Below, piece after piece: positions 51,192 through 60,819 of a stretch of DNA of 64,000 nucleotides. The notes under the pieces are model-generated. The model worked only from the letters and a program-made list of their open reading frames with translations, had not been told where the DNA came from and ran no database searches. The stretch's first letter is position 1. Every line of letters begins with the position of its first letter. The translations under genes were made by a program, and so were the position numbers. Source of the DNA: Tuberibacillus sp. Marseille-P3662 (GTDB lineage Bacteria; Bacillota; Bacilli; Bacillales; Sporolactobacillaceae). The stretch lies in the NCBI RefSeq assembly GCF_900178005.1, contig NZ_FXBS01000004.1:186001-250000 (forward strand), written 5' to 3'.

Positions 51192-53156
51192 ATGCTAGGC
51201 TTTTTACAACAAATCGGAAAATCTTTAATGCTTCCGATTGCCGTCTTACCCGCAGCCGCGATCATTTTGGTCCTAGGTAACGAGAGCTTATTCGACGTTC
51301 CTTTCATGGTCGAGGGCGGAAACGGCATTTTAGGTCACTTTGGCATCATCTTTGCGATTGGTGTCGCCATTGGTTTTTCTAAAGACGGGAGCGGCCCTGC
51401 AGCCTTGTCTGGTGCAATTGCCTATCTTGTACTCACAAATGCGGCCCAGGGTGTCGATGATTCCATAAATATGGGCGTCTTAGGCGGTATCATTTCCGGA
51501 ATTATTGCTGGACTTTTATATAACCGATTTCATAAAATCAAGCTGCCAGATTACTTGGCCTTTTTCGGCGGCCGACGCTTTGTCCCCATTATTACGACGG
51601 TAACGATGGTTATTTTGGGCGGGCTCGCTGGTATCATTTGGCCATTTGTTCAAGACGGTATTCACGCTGTTGGTGAATGGATTATCAACGCTGGGGCCAT
51701 TGGAGCTGGCGTTTACGGGGTCATTAACCGGCTATTGATTCCATTTGGCTTGCACCATGTCGTTAATACATTTATTTGGTTTGAATTTGGATCATTTGAT
51801 GCGGGCGGCCAAACATGGCACGGAGATATTACTCGATTCTTGCACGGTGACCCATCAGCTGGGATTTTTACTGCAGGGTTCTATCCGGTCATGATGTTCG
51901 GTATGCCTGCGGCTTGTCTAGCTATGTATTTAGCAGCTAAAAAAGAGAATAAGAAAGTCATCGGCGGTTTAATGTTTAGTTTAGCGCTCACATCATTTTT
52001 AACTGGAGTTACCGAGCCGATTGAGTTCTCATTTATGTTTTTAGCACCTGTCCTTTATGTCATTCATGCTCTTTTAGCTGGAACGTCACTCATTGTGTCT
52101 AATCTTTTAGATATTCACTACGGTTTTGGCTTCTCCGCAGGGTTTATTGACTATGTTTTACAATTCAAACTCGCCCAAGGTCAATGGTTGCTACTTTTAC
52201 AGTGCTTCATTTACGGTGTGATTTATTTTATTGTCTTCTATTTCGCCATTACGTTATTTAATTTAAAAACACCTGGCCGAGAAGAAGGCGAAGGCGCTGG
52301 TGTTGCCTCTTGGTTGTTTGACCAAGAAGTTGGATCATCTGGTTCAAAAGATGAGTCAGGTTCTGAGTCGACGACCTCTAATGGAAAATACGACGCAACG
52401 GCTTATCAATATTTGCAAGCTTTGGGTGGCAAAGACAACATTCAATCACTTGATAACTGTGCCACCCGCCTGCGGCTGAAAATCAACGACATGTCGAAGG
52501 TCGATGAAGGCAGGTTGAAAGCCCAAGGCGCCAATGGTGTCATGAAGATGAGCAAGACCAATCTACAAGTCATCGTCGGCACCCAGGTTGAGTTCGTGGC
52601 TGATGCGATGAAAGAACGGATGGCTTCGGGTGACGACGAGGTCCCTGCACCGGAACAAGCGACTGAACCAGAGGCAGATGGGAATCAATTGCCGCCATTG
52701 AAAGGTGAGGACTTTGGGGCACCCGTGGAAGGTCAAATCATGTCGATCACTGAAGTCCCTGATGAAGTCTTTTCCCAAAAAATGATGGGTGACGGATTTG
52801 CCATTGAACCGGCTCAAGGTTCTGTTGTCGCACCCGTTGACGGTAAAATCATGAACATTTTTCCTACGAAACACGCGATTGGAATTGCGTCCAATCAAGG
52901 CTATGAAATATTAATTCACATCGGTTTGGAAACAGTCAACTTAAAAGGTGAAGGCTTTGAAGTCTTGGTTCAAGATGGCGATAAGGTCAAGCGCGGCCAA
53001 AAACTGCTTGAATTTGATCTTGATCATGTTAAAGCCAAAGCCCCATCCGCAGTTGTGCCTGTTGTCTTTACCAATATGTCGGAAGATCAGTCACTCAATC
53101 TCTTAAAAACCGGTGACGTTAACCAAGGTGACAACGAGATTATGGAAATCAATTAA
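51192..53156 (+). CDS. nagP: PTS N-acetylglucosamine-type permease, EIICBA
   Basis: A 654-residue sugar permease. The membrane EIIC domain occupies about 1-360; the stretch GDITRFLHGDPSAGIFTAGF is typical of the GlcNAc branch (NagE/NagP) rather than PtsG. The EIIB domain has its phospho-Cys at about 423 (DNCATRLRL) and the EIIA domain its phospho-His at about 576 (ILIHIGLETVNL). It imports and phosphorylates GlcNAc or glucose. AAGGAGGTTTT precedes the ATG. Candidate NagR and CcpA sites lie upstream. No nagA or nagB is in the window. Confidence 0.9.
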   Translation: MLGFLQQIGKSLMLPIAVLPAAAIILVLGNESLFDVPFMVEGGNGILGHFGIIFAIGVAIGFSKDGSGPAALSGAIAYLVLTNAAQGVDDSINMGVLGGIISGIIAGLLYNRFHKIKLPDYLAFFGGRRFVPIITTVTMVILGGLAGIIWPFVQDGIHAVGEWIINAGAIGAGVYGVINRLLIPFGLHHVVNTFIWFEFGSFDAGGQTWHGDITRFLHGDPSAGIFTAGFYPVMMFGMPAACLAMYLAAKKENKKVIGGLMFSLALTSFLTGVTEPIEFSFMFLAPVLYVIHALLAGTSLIVSNLLDIHYGFGFSAGFIDYVLQFKLAQGQWLLLLQCFIYGVIYFIVFYFAITLFNLKTPGREEGEGAGVASWLFDQEVGSSGSKDESGSESTTSNGKYDATAYQYLQALGGKDNIQSLDNCATRLRLKINDMSKVDEGRLKAQGANGVMKMSKTNLQVIVGTQVEFVADAMKERMASGDDEVPAPEQATEPEADGNQLPPLKGEDFGAPVEGQIMSITEVPDEVFSQKMMGDGFAIEPAQGSVVAPVDGKIMNIFPTKHAIGIASNQGYEILIHIGLETVNLKGEGFEVLVQDGDKVKRGQKLLEFDLDHVKAKAPSAVVPVVFTNMSEDQSLNLLKTGDVNQGDNEIMEIN

Positions 53157-53167
53157 TGTAGCTATTA

Positions 53168-53204
53168 GGAAGGAAGCGATGAATCATCGCTTCCTTTTTT
53201 TATG
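53168..53204 (+). terminator. Terminator of the PTS gene
   Basis: AGGAAGCGATGA and TCATCGCTTCCT form a long stem followed by seven T, 12 bp after the stop. Confidence 0.9.
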
Positions 53205-53260
53205 TATGAATGGCGTTAATGGCAGGTTTCAAGCAAAAATGTGGGCGGGATTTTCGGAAA

Positions 53261-53820
53261 GTTAGCGCTTCTCTCGAAAATTGAGCTCTCCTCAGAAAAA
53301 TTGAGCGCTCCTCTCGAAAATTGAGCGCTCCTCAGAAAAATTGAGCGCTCCTCGGAAAAAGTGAGCGCTCCTCTCGGAAATTGAGCGCTCCTCAGAAAAA
53401 TTGAGCGCTCCCCGGAAAAATTGAGCGCTCCTCAGAAAAATTGAGCGCTCCCCCGAAAAATTGAGCGCTCCCCGGAAAAAGTGAGCGCTCCTCGGAAAAA
53501 GTGAGCGCTCCTCTCGGAAATTGAGCGCTCCTCAGAAAAATTGAGCGCTCCTCGGAAAAAGTGAGCGCTCCCCCGAAAATTGAGCGCTCCTCAGAAAAAT
53601 TGAGCGCTCCTCGGAAAAAGTGAGCGCTTCTCTCGAAAATTGAGCGCTCCTCAGAAAAATTGAGCGCTCCCCGGAAAAAGTGAGCGCTCCCCCGAAAAAT
53701 TGAGCGCTCCTCAGAAAAATTGAGCGCTCCCCGGAAAAAGTGAGCGCTTCTCTCGAAAATTGAGCGCTCCTCAGAAAAATTGAGCGCTCCTCGGAAAAAG
53801 TGAGCGCTCCCCCGAAAAAT
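53261..53820 (+). repeat. 20-bp tandem array, about 28 units, with nested pattern
   Basis: Units of the type TTGAGCGCTCCTCAGAAAAA follow head to tail for 560 bp, with one 1-bp slip near 53580. The palindrome GAGCGCTC is nearly constant; positions 11-15 vary among CTCAG, CTCGG, CCCGG, CCCCG and CTCTCG types. From about 53521 these types recur in a fixed order with 60-bp and alternating 120-bp periods, showing duplication of multi-unit blocks. There are no unique spacers, so it is not CRISPR. Antisense frames stay open because 60 bp equals 20 codons. It fills the convergent gap between the PTS gene and yheA. Confidence 0.95.
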
Positions 53821-53849
53821 AAGCACCTCCATCTCCCCAAATAAACAGG

Positions 53850-53889
53850 AAAGGAAGCTATCTCCAAAAAAGAGTTAGCTTCCTTTTCT
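53850..53889 (-). terminator. Terminator of yheA
   Basis: On the minus strand AAGGAAGCTAACTC and GAGATAGCTTCCTTTCC form a stem, directly after the yheA stop at 53898. Confidence 0.75.
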
Positions 53890-53897
53890 TCTAACAG

Positions 53898-54257
53898 TTA
53901 TTGCTGGGCTTGGTCAGATGTTCCGTATAGTTCCTCAAGCGGCTTGGTAATGATTTGATTCAATTCATTGATGATCGTGCTCATGCTTTGTTCAGCTTCC
54001 ATCAGTTTTGCAATGGTTGGTTGCTGTTGAATCAATTGCATCTGTTGTTGAGCTTGCTGTGCTTCTTCTTCGGAGATTTCTTCACCTTGCATTTGTTTAC
54101 GTTGCAATTCCAATTGCAGATTACGGAAATTCTCGAACATTTTACTCGCTGGTTCATCCTCATTAACAGCAGCGTACGCATCTTTTAGTGCAGTGTACTC
54201 CTTACTGTTACGGATCGCTGTTTCTAGCTCATAAGCTACATCATACGGATTACTCAT
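53898..54257 (-). CDS. yheA: YheA/YlbF-family protein
   Basis: A 119-residue all-helical protein of the YlbF/YmcA/YheA (UPF0342) family, with AYELETAIRNSKEYTALKDA near the start and a Q-rich middle (AQQAQQQMQLIQQQ). YlbF and YmcA act with RNase Y; YheA has no settled role. The start at 54257 has GGAGG upstream; in-frame codons back to 54299 lack one. The pairing with yheB upstream is as in B. subtilis. Confidence 0.9.
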   Translation of the reverse strand: MSNPYDVAYELETAIRNSKEYTALKDAYAAVNEDEPASKMFENFRNLQLELQRKQMQGEEISEEEAQQAQQQMQLIQQQPTIAKLMEAEQSMSTIINELNQIITKPLEELYGTSDQAQQ

Positions 54258-54412
54258 TGTTAACCTCCACATATTGTCAATTTTATATCCCACGGACACA
54301 AATGTTATATTCTTCTATTTCAAGCATGTCCAGTCAACCAAAATTGGGACATTGTCATTCTGACATCCAGTGTAGTAGAGTCAAACCTTTTAAGCAAATC
54401 AACCGACATATA

Positions 54413-55564
54413 TTAATTCATCAAGAATATTAGGAGTGACTGGAACACCCCGATCACACCACCGATAAAAGCCCCAAGATACGTTATCATCTTAAATTCT
54501 TTTTTGGAAATCATTAAAATCACTTGTTCCAACTCTTGCACTGAAAATTGCTGGACCTGCCGTGTGACCACGTCTTCCAAATTCAATAACTTAAGCAAAT
54601 CAGGTAAACGGTCGGACAACCGCATCATCAGCATCTGAACCGCTCGAGGTACAAGTTGATCAATGTCATCTTTCACCTGATTGCCTAAAAGCTCAGATGG
54701 CCGCTTGGCAAACAATGCTTTTACAGGCTGGCGCTCGTCCATAACGCTTAATACATAATGTTCCAGCGCACCTTCATAGGCCCATTGTTCTTCAAGTTCG
54801 GCAATCGTTTTCTGTTTAATCGCGCTCCACTCATCTAGCAACATCCGGCTAATCACGTCTTCAAGCCCTTGTTCCCGTAAAAATCGGATGAGCTCAGGAT
54901 AAATCTTGTCGACCATGCTTTGATTGCCGAGAAACATTTGGATCATGCCGCCAAACATGCCTTTAGATTCCAGAAACGCATCAAGCTTCTTAGTTACTTC
55001 CGCCTTGCCATCCGGACTTTCTAAATAATTAACAATATGTTGTGTGATCACTCCAGCGACTTCAGGCATTTTTTGCTCAATGGACGTATCCAATGTCTCC
55101 GGTAGTATATCTTTGACAGCCCAATTTCGATGGCTCGCCAACCAATCACGAACGATGCGTTCCATGCCCGATTCCAACCTATCTACCATCTCATCGACAG
55201 GCTGCTCGCCACCTAGCCATTTTGACAACGACTGTTCGACCGCTTCATCAGCATCCAGCCAATCATAAGCTTTCGCTTTAACCGAATCAGTAACTGTCTG
55301 CTGTAAGTCGGTTTCATTCAACTTTTGCTTAATGCTGTCCGAAGTCAATAAATGCTTCATCACCAATTGACCGAGTTGGCTGGCGATTTCCTCCTGTCGC
55401 TTCGGAATCAACCCTGGTGTGAACGGCACGCGCCAGCTTCCTATATATTTCGCCTGATACGGTCGAAATAACATTTTAATCGCTATGGAATTGGTGAGAC
55501 CACCAATCACTGCTCCAGCGATAACTAGCACGCCTATCATTCCAATCACTGAAAAAAAACCCAT
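54413..55564 (-). CDS. yheB: YheB-like DUF445 (UPF0754) membrane protein
   Basis: A 383-residue protein. An N-terminal helix (about 5-25) contains GGLTNSIAIKMLFRP, the DUF445 signature, and a C-terminal helix (about 362-381) ends the protein, with a long helical extracytoplasmic or cytoplasmic domain between. It matches UPF0754 proteins such as YheB, which are membrane proteins of unknown role. It is followed by yheA after 155 bp. Confidence 0.9.
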   Translation of the reverse strand: MGFFSVIGMIGVLVIAGAVIGGLTNSIAIKMLFRPYQAKYIGSWRVPFTPGLIPKRQEEIASQLGQLVMKHLLTSDSIKQKLNETDLQQTVTDSVKAKAYDWLDADEAVEQSLSKWLGGEQPVDEMVDRLESGMERIVRDWLASHRNWAVKDILPETLDTSIEQKMPEVAGVITQHIVNYLESPDGKAEVTKKLDAFLESKGMFGGMIQMFLGNQSMVDKIYPELIRFLREQGLEDVISRMLLDEWSAIKQKTIAELEEQWAYEGALEHYVLSVMDERQPVKALFAKRPSELLGNQVKDDIDQLVPRAVQMLMMRLSDRLPDLLKLLNLEDVVTRQVQQFSVQELEQVILMISKKEFKMITYLGAFIGGVIGVFQSLLIFLMN

Positions 55565-55712
55565 TATCCTTCATCCTTTATCTCTATTGCTTTGAAAAAT
55601 ACATCCATCGTACGATTCAGATAAGTTCCTCTCATATTATACAACCTACCCCATCCTTTTTGCATCGAAAACATTCTTATAAAAACGATTTATGAGACGA
55701 GCCGCCTGCTAC

Positions 55713-56336
55713 GGGACAAGGGCGTTCCTAGATTGGTGTTTTACGGGACAGAATTTTTACAATACGGGACACTTTTATGACAGTGCGGGACAACCTCGGG
55801 ACAACGCACCTGCTATGGGACAAGAGCGTTCCTAGATTGTTGTTTTACGGGACAGAATCTTTACAATACGGGACACTTTTATGATAATACAGGACAACCT
55901 CGGGACAACGCACCTGCTACGGGACAAGGGCGTTCCTAGATTGGTGTTTTACGGGACAGAATCTTTACAATACGGGACACTTTTATAACAATACAGGACA
56001 CCCTCGGGACAACGCACCTGCTACGGGACAAGGGCGTTCCTAGATTGGTGTTTTACGGGACAGAATTTTTACAATACGGGACACTTTTATGACAGTGCGG
56101 GACAACCTCGGGACAACGCACCTGCTATGGGACAAGAGCGTTCCTAGATTGTTGTTTTACGGGACAGAATCTTTACAATACGGGACACTTTTATGATAAT
56201 ACAGGACAACCTCGGGACAACGCACCTGCTACGGGACAAGGGCGTTCCTAGATTGGTGTTTTTCGGGACAGAATCTTTACAATACGGGACACTTTTATGA
56301 CAGTGCGGGACAACCTCGGGACAACGCACTTGCTAC
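55713..56336 (+). repeat. 104-bp tandem array II, six units
   Basis: Units starting GGGACAAGGGCGTTCCTAGA or close variants begin at 55713, 55817, 55921, 56025, 56129 and 56233; a degraded seventh starts at 56337. Units 1 and 4 match, 2 and 5 match, and 3 and 6 are near matches, so a 312-bp block of three has been duplicated. The unit is a diverged form of array I with the same length and the same five GGGACA-type positions. It occupies the divergent gap between yheB and yheE and has no convincing coding frame. Confidence 0.95.
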
Positions 56337-56419
56337 GAGACAAGATCGATCCACACAAAGTGATTGACCGCTTTCATTCATCGGGAAACCGTGATATTGT
56401 TTAATGAGAGGTGAAGATG

Positions 56420-56635
56420 ATGCTAACCCATTTTACCTATCAACCTTTTTTCTCGAGTGAAAATCGGCGTAGGGAATACCAAATATCATTTTTTTATCAC
56501 GGCAAGCCGTACAGGGCGATTTACCATTATAATGGTGAGGTTGACTGGCAAACAGCAACCCCGCCTGATAGCGAAATAGAACCCATTATGTCCCAACTCC
56601 ATGAACTCATGCTTTTTCACGTGTATGATACTTAG
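56420..56635 (+). CDS. yheE: YheE-like small protein (DUF5342)
   Basis: A 71-residue protein with an antiparallel strand pattern (YQISFFYHGKPYRAIYHYNGEVDW) and a C-terminal helix (IEPIMSQLHELMLFHVYD), matching YheE, which neighbours yheA-yheB in Bacillus. The start at 56420 lies five bases after GAGGTGA. Function unknown. It begins 80 bp after array II. Confidence 0.8.
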   Translation: MLTHFTYQPFFSSENRRREYQISFFYHGKPYRAIYHYNGEVDWQTATPPDSEIEPIMSQLHELMLFHVYDT

Positions 56636-56727
56636 TCATAGCAAACGCACCCGTGAACACCCACTTTTTTAGGCAACCATGGCAATTTCTATTTATAATA
56701 ATAACCTAACATTCAAGGATGAAGGCC

Positions 56728-57645
56728 ATGTATGAACAATTGAAAGCAATTTATCGAGAGGCGTTGGTCACTGAACAAGAGGCCATTAACCAACCGGACA
56801 ATTATTATTGGTTTCAGGACACGGCTCTGGCCCGCTTCGGTCTATTAAAAACAGCCGTAACGCATAACGAATGGCAGTTACTCGCATTACAGTGCCATCC
56901 GGTTCATCCACCGACAAAAACTCAAACCCATGCCGAGCGTTTTTGGGAACGTGTTTTATTAACCGGCGCTTCCCCTGAACAAAATGTCAGCGAATCCCCT
57001 TTCGCATTCATCCATTTTTATTTTAAACGGGAACCTCAAGACTATGATGAAGTCAAACAAGCGATCTCCGGCTTTTTTCCTGGCAATGGGATTATGCTGT
57101 GGACAAGCGCGCAATCGGGCGTCATTATTCATGAAAGCGCGGAACAACCTGAAGACATTCATGAGTTGACTGAGTTATTAGCAGCCGATTTATTTCTTGA
57201 TGCTCACCTTTTTCATGGCCCAATGATGACGGATTTGACAATCGCGGAAACGATCTTTTCCCGGCAAAAACAGCTTTTTTATTTGGCACGATTAACTTAT
57301 CCTAAACAACGCACCTTTCAATATGCGACCTTGCTGCCACTTGAGCTTATTAAAAATGATGTGCTGGACCATCATCCATCGTCCTTTCACCCCATTGACG
57401 CACGGATTAAAGACCTTGATCAAGAGATCGTCGATACGGTGCTGACGTTCCTGGAACATCATATGAACATCTCCAGTGCCGCAAAAAAACTTTACATTCA
57501 TCGTAACAGCCTGCAATACCGGCTTGAGCGGTTTACAGAAAAAACGGGCCTTGACCCCAAGCAGTTTCTGGATGCAGTCACGATATACTTGACGCTCACC
57601 AAGCATCGTGTGGCGTCTTTTGTCACTATTGAACAAAAGAAATAA
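56728..57645 (+). CDS. PucR/CdaR-type helix-turn-helix protein
   Basis: A 305-residue protein. The C-terminal 60 residues hold the PucR-type helix-turn-helix (ISSAAKKLYIHRNSLQYRLERF), preceded by a GGDEF-like or unknown domain without clear motifs. The gene lies 90 bp before msmX, as does yxkF in B. subtilis, so it may control sugar ABC transport. The start at 56728 is nine bases after AAGG; an ATG at 56719 has no room for a ribosome site. Confidence 0.85.
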   Translation: MYEQLKAIYREALVTEQEAINQPDNYYWFQDTALARFGLLKTAVTHNEWQLLALQCHPVHPPTKTQTHAERFWERVLLTGASPEQNVSESPFAFIHFYFKREPQDYDEVKQAISGFFPGNGIMLWTSAQSGVIIHESAEQPEDIHELTELLAADLFLDAHLFHGPMMTDLTIAETIFSRQKQLFYLARLTYPKQRTFQYATLLPLELIKNDVLDHHPSSFHPIDARIKDLDQEIVDTVLTFLEHHMNISSAAKKLYIHRNSLQYRLERFTEKTGLDPKQFLDAVTIYLTLTKHRVASFVTIEQKK

Positions 57646-57680
57646 GAAATTTCATGCAAATCGTCAATTCACTTAATTTA

Positions 57681-57694
57681 TTAAACCGCTTACA
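57681..57694 (+). promoter_or_regulatory. cre-like site upstream of msmX
   Basis: TTAAACCGCTTACA matches the cre consensus except at the second base. It lies 39 bp before the msmX ribosome-site region, where CcpA could act on a carbohydrate-transport gene. Confidence 0.5.
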
Positions 57695-57732
57695 ATAGAG
57701 TTAACTTATTCATGATCAAGGGGGAGCAAACA

Positions 57733-58833
57733 ATGGCTGGCATCGAAATGGGAGATATCAGTAAAATTTATGATAAGGGTGGCGAAAAAGCGGTTGATAA
57801 TTTTAACTTGTCTATTGCAGACAAAGAATTTATCGTTTTCGTCGGACCTTCAGGTTGCGGAAAGTCAACCACTCTAAGAATGATCGCTGGACTCGAAGAC
57901 ATTACTGACGGAAAATTGCAGATTGGCGACCGGGTCGTCAACGATGTCGCCCCGAAAGACCGTGATATCGCGATGGTTTTTCAAAACTATGCATTATATC
58001 CACATATGAACGTCTATGATAACATGGCGTTCGGATTGAAACTACGTAAATTCAAAAAGGATGAAATTAAGAAACGCGTTGACAATGCGGCCTCGATTCT
58101 CGGCCTTGAAAATTTTTTAGACCGGAAACCAAAAGCATTATCAGGTGGGCAGCGCCAGCGTGTCGCGCTTGGTCGGGCCATTGTCCGTGACCCACAAGTG
58201 TTTCTAATGGATGAACCATTATCAAACTTGGACGCCAAATTGCGGGTGCAAATGCGCGCAGAAATTTCCAAACTGCACCAGCGTCTGCAAACCACAACAA
58301 TATATGTCACCCATGATCAGACAGAAGCGATGACCATGGCCACGCGGATTGTCGTTATGAAAGATGGGGTCATCCAACAGGTCGGAGCGCCCAAAGATGT
58401 CTATGATGAACCCGAAAATATCTTTGTCGGCGGCTTTATCGGCTCACCAGCCATGAACTTTTTAAATGTCAAACTGGAAGACGGCTATGCTACTATTGGT
58501 GATAACAAATTTAAAGTCCCAGAGGGAAAAATGAAGCCGCTCCGTCAGCATGGTTACGTCGGTGAAGAAGTCATGCTTGGCATCCGTCCTGAGGATATTC
58601 ATGATGAACCCGTATTTATCGAATCCTCTCAAGATACGTCCTTTGACGCCAACATTGACGTTGCCGAATTAATGGGTGCGGAAACTTATCTTTACACAAG
58701 CATCAATGATAACGAAATCATCGCTCGCATTGATTCAAGGACAGACATTTCCAGTGGACAACAAATGAAACTGGCCCTCGATATGAACAAAGTCCACTTC
58801 TTTGATATCGAAAACGAATTACGGATCCGATAA
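57733..58833 (+). CDS. msmX: Multiple-sugar ABC transporter ATPase MsmX
   Basis: A 366-residue ABC ATPase of the MalK/UgpC group. Walker A is at about 38-46 (GPSGCGKST), the signature LSGGQRQRVALGRA near 135, Walker B VFLMDEPLSNLD near 158, and a C-terminal MalK-like regulatory OB domain covers 240-366 (GIRPEDIHDEP). In Bacillus MsmX energises several sugar importers whose operons lack an ATPase, fitting its solitary position here. GGGGGAGC precedes the ATG at 57733. Confidence 0.94.
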   Translation: MAGIEMGDISKIYDKGGEKAVDNFNLSIADKEFIVFVGPSGCGKSTTLRMIAGLEDITDGKLQIGDRVVNDVAPKDRDIAMVFQNYALYPHMNVYDNMAFGLKLRKFKKDEIKKRVDNAASILGLENFLDRKPKALSGGQRQRVALGRAIVRDPQVFLMDEPLSNLDAKLRVQMRAEISKLHQRLQTTTIYVTHDQTEAMTMATRIVVMKDGVIQQVGAPKDVYDEPENIFVGGFIGSPAMNFLNVKLEDGYATIGDNKFKVPEGKMKPLRQHGYVGEEVMLGIRPEDIHDEPVFIESSQDTSFDANIDVAELMGAETYLYTSINDNEIIARIDSRTDISSGQQMKLALDMNKVHFFDIENELRIR

Positions 58834-58861
58834 GCTGATCGATACAAATACATGACGCGAA

Positions 58862-58895
58862 AAAACGAGCTTGAATTCTCAGGCTCGTTTTTTTT
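58862..58895 (+). terminator. Terminator of msmX
   Basis: AAAACGAGC and GCTCGTTTT enclose a 12-nt loop and are followed by more T, about 28 bp after the stop. Confidence 0.88.
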
Positions 58896-59070
58896 TGAAA
58901 GGGTCTAATTAATTGTTTATGGAGAAAAGCGCTCGTTTTTATGGAACCATCAATTTAGAAAAGGAAATGCTCATTTCCCCATTCGTATTCATAGAAAAAA
59001 ATGATTATAATAGGAAAGAGAATGACCTCTATTTTCAAGAATTCGCTCAACAAAGAAAGGCTGTTGACTG

Positions 59071-60819
59071 ATGGTGGCATTAACTTTTTCCATGTTGGAA
59101 CGGCTAGCGATCATTGTATCTATTGCATTTGTCGCGACCCGTCTCCCGCTGTTCAAACAACTGATTAACCAACAAGCCATCAACGGCCGGCAACGAGTGA
59201 TTTTCACCATTTTATTCGGTCTGTTTGGCATTATTGGCACGTATACCGCGCTCACCGTTGATACGAATGCCCTTACGTATTCACGCTATACACTTACGCT
59301 GCAACATGATCAGGCATTAGCGAATTCGCGAGTGATCGGCGTTGTGTTGGCTGGGCTGTTAGGCGGACTTGGGCCCGGTCTTGGCGCTGGACTCATCGCT
59401 GGCGTCCACCGATATTTTCTCGGCGGATTCACCGCCTTTGCCTGTGGCTTTTCCGCCATTGTCGCTGGGCTGTTAGCCGGACTGGTCCACCGGCGACTCA
59501 AACGACATCATCCCCTTTCGATCAAATCAGCCTTGATCACCGGTGCAGCAGCTGAAACTGTACAAATGTCGATTATTTTATTATTAGCCCGTCCGTTTGA
59601 CCAAGCCTTAGATTTGGTTGTTCAAATTGGGATCCCGATGATTGTTGCCAATGGCCTGGGCTCGGCTCTGTTTGTCGTCATCATCCGTAATGTTCGCAGC
59701 GAAGAAGAAAAATCAGGTGCGCTGCAGGCGCAAAAAGCCCTGCGTTTGGCTGATTTGACGATTCGGCACCTGCGCGAAGGCTTGAACGAGACGACAGGGA
59801 AGAAAACCTGCGAGATATTATTAAAAGAAACACACGCATCCGCCGTCGCGTTAACCAACCAAACGCACATTATCGCTCACGTTGGTTTAGCTGATGACCA
59901 TCACCGTGCCCAGGATCCCATTCAGACAGCGGCCACAAAGGACGTTATTCAAACGGGTCAACTGATGATTGTGTCAAAACAAGATATTCAATGCGACAAG
60001 CCTGATTGTCCACTAGGCGCTGCTGTGATTGCCCCTTTAAATATCAGGGAGACAACAGTGGGAACGCTGAAATTTTATTATCGTTCCAACCGACAGATCA
60101 ATACGGTGGCCATTGAGCTCGTTAAGGGACTTTCCGTTTTGCTAGGTCAACAACTTGAGATTGCTGAAAGTGAAAAATACATTAAGCTCGCGCGTGAATC
60201 CGAAATTAAGGCGCTGCAGGCGCAAATCAGCCCCCACTTTCTGTTCAACGCACTCAACACCATTGTGTCGCTCGTTCGAACCGATCCGGACAAAGCCCGG
60301 CGTCTACTGATTTCTCTATCGCGCTACATCCGACAAAATGTAACGACAACCCACCGCGAACAGGAAAGTTTACGAGAGGAACTCAATCATGTTAAAGCTT
60401 ATTTAGAAATTGAGGAAGCCCGGTTTGCCGATCAATTCACCGTCTATTATCATGTGGATGAAGCAGCGCTTAATACCACGGTTCCACCGTTAACCTTGCA
60501 GCCACTCGTCGAAAATGCGATCAAACATGGGTTAAAACCTCTGCCCGACCATGGCATGCTAACGATCGTGATCAGCCATGAACAAACTTGGGTAAAAATC
60601 GCAATTGTAGATAATGGTGTGGGCATGGACGCTACCTTAAAGTCGCAATTGCTAAGGGCGCCGGCCGACTCTAAAAACAGTACAGGGATTGGCTTATATA
60701 ATGTGAACCGCCGCTTAGTCATGACGTACGGCGAAAAGTCCCGGCTCCACATTGACAGTCATACCGGCGAAGGAACGACCTTTTATTTTTACATCCCAGC
60801 AGGAGGCAGCATCCAATGA
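59071..60819 (+). CDS. LytS/BtsS-type sensor histidine kinase
   Basis: A 582-residue kinase. The N-terminal 5TM-5TMR_LYT domain (about 1-210) includes GGLGPGLGAGLIAGVHRY; a GAF-like domain lies at about 230-350, and the His-kinase motif QISPHFLFNALNTI has His389, with the ATP lid NSTGIGLYNVNRRL near 545. Kinases of this type (LytS, BtsS) sense pyruvate or membrane potential. It overlaps the LytTR regulator gene by 4 bp, and a CstA/BtsT-type carrier follows, an arrangement like BtsSR-BtsT of E. coli; pyruvate is thus the likely signal. Confidence 0.92.
   Translation: MVALTFSMLERLAIIVSIAFVATRLPLFKQLINQQAINGRQRVIFTILFGLFGIIGTYTALTVDTNALTYSRYTLTLQHDQALANSRVIGVVLAGLLGGLGPGLGAGLIAGVHRYFLGGFTAFACGFSAIVAGLLAGLVHRRLKRHHPLSIKSALITGAAAETVQMSIILLLARPFDQALDLVVQIGIPMIVANGLGSALFVVIIRNVRSEEEKSGALQAQKALRLADLTIRHLREGLNETTGKKTCEILLKETHASAVALTNQTHIIAHVGLADDHHRAQDPIQTAATKDVIQTGQLMIVSKQDIQCDKPDCPLGAAVIAPLNIRETTVGTLKFYYRSNRQINTVAIELVKGLSVLLGQQLEIAESEKYIKLARESEIKALQAQISPHFLFNALNTIVSLVRTDPDKARRLLISLSRYIRQNVTTTHREQESLREELNHVKAYLEIEEARFADQFTVYYHVDEAALNTTVPPLTLQPLVENAIKHGLKPLPDHGMLTIVISHEQTWVKIAIVDNGVGMDATLKSQLLRAPADSKNSTGIGLYNVNRRLVMTYGEKSRLHIDSHTGEGTTFYFYIPAGGSIQ

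Noticed and set aside
53261-53820. CRISPR array
   Set aside because: The period is only 20 bp and there are no unique spacers; all units are variants of one sequence. No cas gene is in the window.
53392-53867. Antisense frames encoding GALNFSEERSIF-type repeats in the 20-bp array
   Set aside because: Three 20-bp units equal 20 codons, so the open frame follows from the repeat. No ribosome site is present and the peptide is low complexity.
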